DNA of 64,000 nt, taken from the NCBI GenBank assembly GCA_018660685.1, contig JABJJW010000012.1:329381-393380 (forward strand), read 5' to 3'. The notes under the pieces were generated by a model, which was given only the letters and a program-made list of their open reading frames with translations, was not told where the DNA came from and did not search any database. The position numbers and the translations under genes were made by a program. Positions within the stretch are counted from its first letter, which is position 1. The number at the start of each line of letters is the position of its first letter. Below, piece after piece: positions 48,301 to 54,757 of the stretch. The DNA is from Flavobacteriales bacterium. Lineage in GTDB: Bacteria; Bacteroidota; Bacteroidia; Flavobacteriales_G; Salibacteraceae.

Positions 48301-49139
48301 CCTGCTGAATCTTTTCGAGTTACAAGCGGGCCTCTGATATTGAATTCAAGTAGATTATAACCATATGGATCCAATCCGACATACCCATCTTCTCCAAGCT
48401 TGACACCGGAAGTCAAATATTCAAACCCTCCCTCGTATCTGTCTGACGAGGGTTTGATTGTAATATTTACAACCCCACCTGTTACGTCTCCATACTGGGC
48501 TGGTATACCTCCTTGGATTACCGAAAGTTGTTCGATAGCAGACTGCGGAATACTGGAAGAACCTCTTACTTTAATACCGTCGATGTAATAGTAGTTTGCA
48601 TCAGACCGTGCGCCACGAATGTTGATGTTCCCACTACCGTTGTCTTTTGAATATGATCCTCCAACTGTTGCAGCTAGCTGAGCTGGTGATCGAGCTGCCA
48701 TTCGGCCAATTTCCTCAGCGGTCACCGTTTCCTGAGTCGCGGCTCCATCTTTCTCAATCAAAGGCTTCTTGTATTCAATTACTACGAAGTCATCCAATTG
48801 GATTGCGGATGACTTCATCTTACTTGAAGACTTTGGGACAAACGTTGTTTTACCAGTGGTTACTTGAACGGAGGTAATTTTTATTGGAGCAAAACCTAAG
48901 GAAGTAATCTCGAGGTCATAAGTACCTGGTGATATTGGTTTGATCTCTACCTTACCATCAAAGTCTGTAGATCCACCGGTGACCAATGAACCATTTTGTT
49001 TTACCGCCACGTTCGCAAATGGAATCGGAAGTCCATTTCCAGCTTCAGAAACTGTCGCTGATATTGCACCCTGTCCGGCTTGACCGAAGGAGTACACAGA
49101 GATAAGAAATGACAGTGTGACTAGTAGTAGTTTTCTCAT
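45345..49139 (-). CDS. TonB-dependent receptor with carboxypeptidase-regulatory-like domain
   Basis: A 1264-residue outer-membrane protein. Signal peptide about 1-19, a CarboxypepD_reg-like beta domain (about 25-105), the plug domain (about 135-230, with SYSKDNGSGNINIRGARSDANYYYIDG and VTGGVVNITIK), then a long barrel with many aromatic strands and a C-terminal RRIRLGVRVNF strand ending in Phe. No obvious SusD-like partner follows; instead the next gene is the large secreted protein. An imperfect -7 element (TATCTTTA, 49202-49209) is upstream. The substrate is unknown; a secretion-linked role is inferred from the operon. Confidence 0.92.
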   Translation of the reverse strand: MRKLLLVTLSFLISVYSFGQAGQGAISATVSEAGNGLPIPFANVAVKQNGSLVTGGSTDFDGKVEIKPISPGTYDLEITSLGFAPIKITSVQVTTGKTTFVPKSSSKMKSSAIQLDDFVVIEYKKPLIEKDGAATQETVTAEEIGRMAARSPAQLAATVGGSYSKDNGSGNINIRGARSDANYYYIDGIKVRGSSSIPQSAIEQLSVIQGGIPAQYGDVTGGVVNITIKPSSDRYEGGFEYLTSGVKLGEDGYVGLDPYGYNLLEFNIRGPLVTRKDSAGNKESLLGFMISGNFNNSVENRPSAVGNWKIKDDVLAALKEDPLREGFAANSVIPNSDYLRINDFERVRVRPNVGRTGANLAAKFDVSTTETTDLTFGGTMFYRVGNRYDYEHSLLDYESYPQETTFEWKVYSRFTQRFKNATAEEEEQSASLIKNAYYSIQADYSQEYFKRQNEELKDDFMKYGHIGTFKTYQSADYAVGTDSITGIFGNIQQTFLDTLITFQPSESNPELARFTQRYFELNGWEGFDEEGNPIYDRARSEAFSNYNNIQSGGGLINGDNLDGRSRSVYGMWVYNNDITNARGGATDSYFEQFRQQVRVSGQGSADIGDHQFIVGFEYEQRVDRAYSLSPRGLWTAARLRANTHVSERDFANPIIEYPGPSISYPRLNASPGEYNAEDPNEAQSFIDYNLRKSIGLNPDGVDFLDVYSLDPESIDLEFFSADELYNGGNSYVSYYGYDPYGNRSKSNPSFNDFFTERDEFGNLTRPIAPFAPIYVAGYIEDKFEFDDLIFRIGVRVDRYDANQQVLKDPFVLFPTFRARDDQAVALLEEGVEAHPSNIGDDYVVYVDDITNPTSILGYRDGRTWYNAEGAELTDASALRVSNGLPAPYLQNSDQQNSVDIREDSFEDYKPQTQFMPRVAFSFPISDEANFYAHYDVLTKRPTFGQRLNPSDYYFLESRASTARLDNPNLQPERTVDYEVGFQQALTNSMALKIAAFYKEQRNMVTATRVFDSYPIEYVSVDNLDFSTVKGMTVSYDLRSTNNLAVRASYTLQFAEGTGSNSTSQLNLARSGQPNLRAPIRLSFDQRHALLANIDYRYKGGESYNGPIIGNKRILEKTGVNLQLRAGSGDPYNPQSNFNSRALFTVSPASLQKGSVNGASLPWKFRFDATLDRDFVWQRNEDSREIGINVYFQIFNLLNARNWNAVYRATGNPDDDGYLNSAIGQVFVDEQNSPNSFVEYYTLKLWNPNNWELPRRIRLGVRVNF

Positions 49140-49383
49140 GACTTGCTGTGTCTTTTGTTAGGTTTTCTCGAGCCCTGAGTGCAGCTCCAGAAAATGGCGG
49201 GTAAAGATAAAAAAGTAATGAAACGATTAACATTTTTTTAATCTTCACGCAACCAAGGCTGCATCTGCGATTCAGAGCAATAAAGAACGTTTTCGAAGAG
49301 TAAAGTAAGAGAACTTAGGTGAGTGTGCAATAACCCGTTTAGAAAACGGTTGGAATCAAATATGCGACGGACTGGACCAGAAT

Positions 49384-50140
49384 CTATTGATACTGAAAAA
49401 GTTGCAAAAAGGACTCTTTCCTTCTCCTTGAAACTGGGATTCGTTCACCCTGCTTCATGACGATGTATCCTACTTCTCCTTTCACATACTTCTCGATGTA
49501 CTTCAGGTTTACAATGTTAGAGCGATGTACTCTGAAAAACTGATTTGGATTAAGGAGTTCCTCAAAGTGCTTGATGGTTTTGGAAACCATAATTCGCTGA
49601 CCATCAACCAGAAAGAACTTCGTGTAGTTATCTTGACTCTCGCAATAAACGATGTCATCTAGGTTAATGAATTGCAATCCTTCCATAGAAGGTAATGCGA
49701 TTTTTATTCATCACTTCTCCCTTCGAATGAAGGTTCTCCATCAAGTTCTCGAGCTGCTCTTTTGATTGAGTAACTGAACCAGGGTTAATCTTCGCGATTG
49801 CCTGTTTTAATTCTTCAGGATTGATTGGTTTCAATATATAGTCAACGGCAGAATACTTAAAAGCTCGGAGCGCATATTCATGATATGCGGTCACAAATAC
49901 TACTTGAAAATTCAGGCTTCCGTTGATGGATTCGAGCAGGTCAAACCCCGATCCATTCGGCATTTAGATATCCAGTAACACGAGGTCGACCGGGCTGTCG
50001 TTGAGAATTTTTTTCGCATTTGTAATGTCTTCTGCTTCACCAATGAGTTCCACATCTGGACAATAGCCCTTAAGGAGATAGGCCAAATTTTTTCTGGCCA
50101 ACTCTTCATCATCTACGATGAGTGCTTTAATCTTTGTCAT
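49384..50140 (-). pseudogene. LytTR-family response regulator broken by a stop and a frameshift
   Basis: From ATG 50140 the minus strand encodes a receiver domain (Asp10-Asp11 acidic pocket, phospho-acceptor in VLLDI). A TAA at about 49970-49972 then interrupts the conserved DIxMPxxxG block between LDI and MPNGSGFD. The frame continues normally through VVFVTAYHEYALRAFKYSAVDYILKP, but in an A5 run near 49696-49700 it shifts, and the LytTR DNA-binding domain (ALPSMEGLQFINLDDIVYCES, ending at 49384) continues in another frame. A run of four or seven A would restore it. Two lesions point to a real pseudogene, though sequencing error is possible. It overlaps the next gene's stop by four bases. Confidence 0.85.
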
Positions 50141-50571
50141 AAGTACGGAGGGTTTAGAATTTCACTGTAAATAATTGCCTTTCTCGCATCAAAGTCCTCC
50201 AGGTTCATTTCGGTCGTAGTTGTTTCTTCTTCTGTAGGTTCGGTTAATATTCGAGTCCTCACTTTTCGCTCTTGTCGAATCGCCGTCTCTTTTCTATCGA
50301 ATGACACCATTTCTGTTGGCTCAGGCACAGAGATTTGAATGAGTTTTTCCTGCTCCAGTCTCCTCTCTTCCAGCTCTATAGACCTAGCCAATTCTTGTTC
50401 TCTCCTTTGCTGTTCAAACATCTCTTCAAGATCACCTTCAACAACAGTTTCGTCTACTTGCTCAGGATTTAATTTACGAGCTTGGCCTTTCTTGTAGTTT
50501 TTCCAAACTCCGCCAATCAAGCTTACCGCCAGAAATAGGATGTATATGATTAATTCCGGATCGTCCATCAT
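50137..50571 (-). CDS. Small membrane-anchored coiled-coil protein
   Basis: A 144-residue protein. One N-terminal membrane helix (about 8-24) is followed by a basic stretch and a long Glu/Arg/Gln-rich helix (about 45-85) that may be a coiled coil. The C-terminal DFDARKAIIYSEILNPPYL looks like a conserved end motif in Bacteroidota. It is translationally coupled on both sides: its ATG overlaps the upstream small gene and its stop overlaps the response-regulator start. It may be part of the same signalling unit, but that is inference. Confidence 0.75.
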   Translation of the reverse strand: MMDDPELIIYILFLAVSLIGGVWKNYKKGQARKLNPEQVDETVVEGDLEEMFEQQRREQELARSIELEERRLEQEKLIQISVPEPTEMVSFDRKETAIRQERKVRTRILTEPTEEETTTTEMNLEDFDARKAIIYSEILNPPYL

Positions 50572-50864
50572 CTTCTTTTTCTAAAAATCCTTTTAAAGAA
50601 TGGCTCTCGTCTATTCTTATTCACACGCTTGCTCATTTTCTTGTAGCGTTTCATTTCCTTTTGCGTACTCTTTGATTGAAGACTCATGAAGCGTTCCTTC
50701 GCTTCGTCATCAGCCGCTGACTGTTCTGCAGCCCTGTCATCTTCTTTCTGTCCGAGTTCCTTTTCTCTTTGTTTGACGTGTCTCGATTGTGCTACAACCG
50801 CTGAATCTAAAGTGAACAGCAAAATTGCAAGCGGGAGTACATGTCTTATCTTTATCCTTCTCAT
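50568..50864 (-). CDS. Small exported, basic protein
   Basis: A 98-residue protein with a signal peptide (about 8-25, ending VVAQS) and a short mature part that is first Glu/Asp/Gln-rich and then strongly Lys/Arg-rich (EMKRYKKMSKRVNKNRREPFFKRIFRKRR). No family is recognised. It is the first gene of a coupled three-gene run ending in the broken response regulator. It is divergent from the Rieske-like lipoprotein gene. Confidence 0.65.
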   Translation of the reverse strand: MRRIKIRHVLPLAILLFTLDSAVVAQSRHVKQREKELGQKEDDRAAEQSAADDEAKERFMSLQSKSTQKEMKRYKKMSKRVNKNRREPFFKRIFRKRR

Positions 50865-50886
50865 TCCACTTAGCTAGTTTACAAAA

Positions 50887-51309
50887 GTGAATCGAAAAGT
50901 ACTGGTTACAATTATTATATGCGGGGTTTCATTGAGTAACTGTCGAAAAACAGCCGATGAACATCAAGTTCCGCAAGTTTCTGTGAATAGAACTGTTGCC
51001 GTGAATCTTGCTCAATACAATGATCTTAACTTTATTGGAGGCTGGGTATATATGAACGGTGGATACAATGGTCTTTTGCTTTATCGAGCAAACCTCGAGG
51101 ATATTAAGGCATATGACCGTCAGGCACCTTATGAAGTTTCAAATGGTTGTCAGGTCACAGTCGACACAGGAAGTGTTACATGTTCAGACACATGTTCTGG
51201 ATCACAATGGCTGATGCTAGATGGCCAAATTGTGGACGGACCAGCAATCTATCCGTTGAAAGAGTATACGACAACATTCGACGGAACTACCGTAAATATC
51301 ACCAACTAA
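50887..51309 (+). CDS. Rieske-fold-like lipoprotein lacking cluster ligands
   Basis: A 140-residue lipoprotein (GTG 50887), lipobox LSNC (Cys19). The second half reads like a Rieske domain: AYDRQAPYEVSNGCQV, a Cys-containing loop CSDTCSGSQW, and the ending GQIVDGPAIYPLKEYTTTFDGTTVNITN, which mirrors the GPA-PL-x-Y strand pair of Rieske proteins. The CxH and CxxH iron ligands are absent, so it should not hold a standard [2Fe-2S] cluster; the remaining cysteines could form a disulfide. Function unknown. A terminator follows at 51308. Confidence 0.7.
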   Translation: MNRKVLVTIIICGVSLSNCRKTADEHQVPQVSVNRTVAVNLAQYNDLNFIGGWVYMNGGYNGLLLYRANLEDIKAYDRQAPYEVSNGCQVTVDTGSVTCSDTCSGSQWLMLDGQIVDGPAIYPLKEYTTTFDGTTVNITN

Positions 51310-51333
51310 AAAAGGGGACCGAAGCCCCCTTTT
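51308..51333. terminator. Bidirectional terminator between lipoprotein and ahcY
   Basis: AAAAGGGG (51310-51317) pairs with CCCCTTTT (51326-51333) around an eight-base loop, with A/T runs on both sides. It serves the convergent lipoprotein gene and ahcY. Confidence 0.8.
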
Positions 51334-51354
51334 AAAAATTAGTTTGTTTCAGAA

Positions 51355-52668
51355 TCAATATCTATAGTGCTCAGGCTTGTAAGGGCCATCTACAGTTACA
51401 CCAATATAGTCCGCTTGATCTTTCGTCAATTCTTCCAACTCAACTCCGATTTTAGACAAGTGGAGACGCGCGACTTTCTCGTCTAGATGTTTCGGCAACA
51501 TGTAGACTTTGTTCTCATAACTATCATTGTTCGTCCAAAGCTCAATCTGAGCAAGAGTTTGGTTCGTGAATGAATTTGACATTACAAATGATGGATGTCC
51601 CGTGGCGCAGCCTAGGTTTACCAATCTACCTTCAGCTAACACGATGATGTCATTTCCATTAACATTATAAAGATCCACCTGCGATTTAACGGTAATCATA
51701 GAATCTCCATGATTTCCATTTAGCCAGGCCATGTCAATCTCATTATCGAAATGGCCAATGTTGCAAACAATGGCTTTGTCATGAAGAGACTTAAATACAT
51801 CTGGAGTAATTATGTCTTTGTTTCCTGTAGCAGTTACAACAATGTCAGCGCGAGGTGCAGCATCCATCATCTTCTTGACTTCGAAACCATCCATGGCAGC
51901 TTGAAGTGCACAGATCGGATCAATTTCGGTAACAATTACTCTCACTCCAGCACCGCGAAGTGAAGCTGCTGAACCTTTTCCAACATCTCCATAGCCAGCC
52001 ACTACTGCGACTTTTCCTGCAAGCATCAAGTCGGTAGCTCTTCTGATGGCATCAACAAGGCTTTCCTTACAACCATACTTGTTATCGAACTTACTCTTAG
52101 TAACAGAGTCGTTAACATTAATAGCTGGCATCAACAAAGTGCCTTTCTCAATTCTTTCATAAAGTCTGAGAACACCCGTTGTAGTTTCCTCAGAAAGCCC
52201 TCGGATTCCATCAACCAATTCTGGGTAACGATCGAAAACCATGTTGGTTAGATCGCCGCCATCGTCTAGGATCATGTTCAATGGTTGTCCATCTTCAAAG
52301 GCGAAAAGTGTTTGTTCGATACACCAGTCAAACTCCTCTTCATTCATGCCCTTCCAAGCATAAACCGGAACACCTGTTTCGGCGATTGCAGCAGCAGCGT
52401 GATCTTGTGTAGAGAAGATGTTGCAACTCGACCATGAAACATCGGCACCCAATTCCTTAAGTGTCTCGATTAATACGGCAGTCTGAATTGTCATGTGGAG
52501 GCATCCAGCGATGCGCGCACCTTTCAAGGGCTTGGAATCACCAAACTCTTCTCTTAAAGCCATTAACCCAGGCATTTCTGCCTCAGCCAGCTCAATCTCT
52601 TTTCGTCCCCAACCCGAGAGGGAGATATCTTTTACCTTGTAAGAAAGTCTCTCTGTAACTTCGCTCAT
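51355..52668 (-). CDS. ahcY: Adenosylhomocysteinase
   Basis: Reversibly hydrolyses S-adenosylhomocysteine to adenosine and homocysteine, removing the product inhibitor of methyltransferases. The 437-residue protein has [21 protein letters not shown] (about 49-69), the NAD-binding [32 protein letters not shown] Rossmann block (here around 210-235), [22 protein letters not shown] and the C-terminal end [11 protein letters not shown] with the conserved NAD-contacting Lys/Tyr. Length is standard for bacteria. A -7 element (TACCTTTG) precedes it. With metK it belongs to the SAM cycle. Confidence 0.97.
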   Translation of the reverse strand: MSEVTERLSYKVKDISLSGWGRKEIELAEAEMPGLMALREEFGDSKPLKGARIAGCLHMTIQTAVLIETLKELGADVSWSSCNIFSTQDHAAAAIAETGVPVYAWKGMNEEEFDWCIEQTLFAFEDGQPLNMILDDGGDLTNMVFDRYPELVDGIRGLSEETTTGVLRLYERIEKGTLLMPAINVNDSVTKSKFDNKYGCKESLVDAIRRATDLMLAGKVAVVAGYGDVGKGSAASLRGAGVRVIVTEIDPICALQAAMDGFEVKKMMDAAPRADIVVTATGNKDIITPDVFKSLHDKAIVCNIGHFDNEIDMAWLNGNHGDSMITVKSQVDLYNVNGNDIIVLAEGRLVNLGCATGHPSFVMSNSFTNQTLAQIELWTNNDSYENKVYMLPKHLDEKVARLHLSKIGVELEELTKDQADYIGVTVDGPYKPEHYRY

Positions 52669-52688
52669 TGTAATTTTTATTTGCGCTG

Positions 52689-52696
52689 CAAAGGTA
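52689..52696 (-). promoter_or_regulatory. Putative -7 element of ahcY
   Basis: TACCTTTG on the minus strand matches TAnnTTTG, 21 bases before the ATG at 52668. No good -33 element lies at the expected spacing. The plus-strand gene starts only 25 bases away. Confidence 0.5.
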
Positions 52697-52720
52697 CATA
52701 CACCTTTTATTTTCTACTTG

Positions 52721-53350
52721 ATGAACAATGGAATTCTGCATAACTTCAAATTACCTCGAAACACCGCTTTAATCGTTGGCCACATTCCAACAATCACGAA
52801 GAATGTATCGGAAAAGATGCTGAGTCAGTATCAGGTTGGACATAGCTTCGAGCGAGCGCTGCAACTTGCGACTGCAGATGCTCTCGTACGAAACCATTTT
52901 GACGCTCCGACTGAAATTCATCGGAATGAAGACGGCAAACCGAGATTTCCGCAGAGATCTGAGCATTTGAGCATTAGTCACACCGGTGAATACATGGCAG
53001 TCATTATTGGCGATAACCCGGTCGCCGTGGACATTGAAATCACGGGTCGTACCATAGAAAGAATATACCATCGATTTACCAGAGACCTCGAATTCGCCAA
53101 GATTGATGCTGAATTATCCTCAGATTCCTTGTTGACTTTATGGGGCATCAAAGAGTGTCTTTTCAAAATCATTCCGCACCAAGGAATTCTTTTTCGTGAG
53201 CACCTTTTACTTCATTCGTGCGATAAAAAGAACGGGGTTTTGAAAGCGGCTTGTTCAGTGAGTCATCCGAAACTTCACAAGGAATTTGTCGTTAATTCAT
53301 TCATCTTTGAACCTCTTGTTATCTCTTATATAATAGAGGATGAAGTTTGA
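52721..53350 (+). CDS. Sfp-type 4'-phosphopantetheinyl transferase
   Basis: Transfers phosphopantetheine from CoA to a carrier-protein serine (ACP, or PKS/NRPS carriers). Starting at ATG 52721 it has 209 residues. Signature motifs are SISHTGEYMAV, VAVDIE (Asp104, Glu106 for Mg) and WGIKECLFK (Lys144, Glu145, Lys149). All are intact, so it should be active. It may be the main housekeeping PPTase or serve a secondary pathway; the window holds no PKS/NRPS. The start of the PcrB gene overlaps its end by 11 bases. Confidence 0.9.
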   Translation: MNNGILHNFKLPRNTALIVGHIPTITKNVSEKMLSQYQVGHSFERALQLATADALVRNHFDAPTEIHRNEDGKPRFPQRSEHLSISHTGEYMAVIIGDNPVAVDIEITGRTIERIYHRFTRDLEFAKIDAELSSDSLLTLWGIKECLFKIIPHQGILFREHLLLHSCDKKNGVLKAACSVSHPKLHKEFVVNSFIFEPLVISYIIEDEV

Positions 53351-54059
53351 CCTCCATAAATCTGACCGAAAACTGGCTGTTCTAATCGACCCGGACAAGC
53401 ACAAGGCAGATGAATTGTACGATTATCTCAATGGAATTAAGCTTATCGATCCAGACTATGTCCTGATTGGCAGCAGCCTTATTCATGATTCCAATATTGA
53501 AATAGTTGCACGCATAACAAAGTCGATTATTCATAAACCCTTAGTCCTATTTCCAGGTCATTTTACTCAACTCAATGATGAAGTCGATGCCGTCTTGTTG
53601 TTGTCTTTAATCTCTGGTAGAAATTCAGAGCACTTGATCGGGCAGCATGTCCTCGCCGCCCCAAAACTCAAGACGCTTAAATCTGACATTATATCCACTG
53701 GCTATATGCTCATTGATGGAGGAAATCTCACCTCCGTTGGGTATATGAGCAACACCCATCCCATTCCACGAGAAAAGGCAGATATTGCCGTGTGTACGGC
53801 CATTGCAGGTGAGTACATTGGGATGAAACTGATTTACATGGATGCAGGAAGCGGAGCTGAACTTCCTATTAACCCAGCCATGGTGAAAAAGGTAGCCAAA
53901 GCAGTCGACATTCCCGTGATTGTTGGAGGTGGTATTCGATCAAGTGATCAACTCGACGACTATTGGAACAATGGAGCAAATCTTGTGGTCATTGGGAATG
54001 CACTCGAAGAGTCGAATGAGATGCTTTCTGGTGAATTAAAAGCCCGCGAAAAACACTAA
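53340..54059 (+). CDS. PcrB/GGGP synthase family protein
   Basis: A 239-residue TIM-barrel prenyltransferase of the geranylgeranylglyceryl/heptaprenylglyceryl phosphate synthase family. Visible motifs are LIDPDKH near residue 16 (start of the sn-glycerol-1-phosphate site), VLIGSSLI, LFPGHFTQL, IYMDAGSGA (around 167-175) and VGGGIRSSDQ (around 199-208), which hold the phosphate and Mg. Bacteroidota carry group II members that resemble the archaeal ether-lipid enzyme. The product here is unknown; it may make G1P-based prenyl ethers. It overlaps the PPTase gene by 11 bases. Confidence 0.9.
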   Translation: MKFDLHKSDRKLAVLIDPDKHKADELYDYLNGIKLIDPDYVLIGSSLIHDSNIEIVARITKSIIHKPLVLFPGHFTQLNDEVDAVLLLSLISGRNSEHLIGQHVLAAPKLKTLKSDIISTGYMLIDGGNLTSVGYMSNTHPIPREKADIAVCTAIAGEYIGMKLIYMDAGSGAELPINPAMVKKVAKAVDIPVIVGGGIRSSDQLDDYWNNGANLVVIGNALEESNEMLSGELKAREKH

Positions 54060-54151
54060 CCAATTCCGCACAATCGCAGTTTGACTCTTAAAAACTTTGT
54101 TATTGGCTTCGGATATTTTTTCCCTAACTCTGTGATAGATTAAATCGAAGA

Positions 54152-54757
54152 ATGGACGTAATTCTAGTTACTTCTTCCGAAGAATCAAATTCTGAACTGA
54201 CCCGCGTACTCGAGTTGTTTAAACAAGGCCTCTCAGTGCTCCATCTGCGAAAACCTAAATGGAAGTCGGCTCAAGTTGAGAGCTTGATCGAATCTATTCC
54301 TGAGGAATATCACAAGAGAATTGTGGTTCACGGGCATTATCATCTTGCCTTCAAATACAATTTAAAGGGAGTGCATCTGAGGAGAAAGCACCGATCAAGT
54401 AAAATGAGGAACAAGTTTCGTCGTCTATGGTTTAAATTGAAGAGACCTTCTCTAACAATATCGTGCACCTTTCATAGCCTGCAGAGTTTGAAGGAAACCG
54501 CGACCCAATTCGACTATGTACTTCTTAGTTCAGTATTTGGTGAAGCCTCTCATTACTCAGCTGAAGATTCAAGTGGAGTTAATCTCCTCAAGAATATTAT
54601 CCTAGGCTCATCGAACAGAGTCTTCGCATATGGTGGAATTACCGAAGATAGAATTCCCGTGATCAAGGCTGCGGGATTTAGCGGTGTGGTGCTTTCAGGA
54701 TTGATTTGGAAGCACGACAATGACACCAATGTCTTTGAGCTATTCGCAGCGGCCTAG
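54152..54757 (+). CDS. ThiE/TenI-like thiamine phosphate synthase homologue, degenerate
   Basis: A 201-residue TIM-barrel protein of the ThiE/TenI family: SVLHLRKPK (about 28-36), RIVVHGHYHLAFKYNLKGVHL (about 56-76), SCTFHSLQSLKETATQFDYVLLSSVF and YGGITEDRIPVIKAAGFSGVVLSG. ThiE's typical GQED motif after GVHL is replaced by RRKHR (77-81), so acidic catalytic residues are missing. It is therefore more likely a TenI-like or thiamine-related paralogue than an active thiamine phosphate synthase. It is convergent with the thiamine receptor gene, overlapping by four bases. Confidence 0.8.
   Translation: MDVILVTSSEESNSELTRVLELFKQGLSVLHLRKPKWKSAQVESLIESIPEEYHKRIVVHGHYHLAFKYNLKGVHLRRKHRSSKMRNKFRRLWFKLKRPSLTISCTFHSLQSLKETATQFDYVLLSSVFGEASHYSAEDSSGVNLLKNIILGSSNRVFAYGGITEDRIPVIKAAGFSGVVLSGLIWKHDNDTNVFELFAAA

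Noticed and set aside
49202..49209. TATCTTTA as promoter of the large TonB receptor gene
   Set aside because: It misses the final G of TAnnTTTG and has no TTG partner at the right spacing; kept only as a weak remark in the gene entry.
49335..49349. CCGTTT/AAACGG hairpin as terminator of the response regulator
   Set aside because: No T run follows on the minus strand, so it is not a convincing terminator.
49970..49972. Programmed readthrough or recoding of the TAA inside the response regulator
   Set aside because: A separate frameshift further on would still separate the LytTR domain; two different recoding events in one gene are unlikely, and no stem-loop for recoding is evident near the stop.
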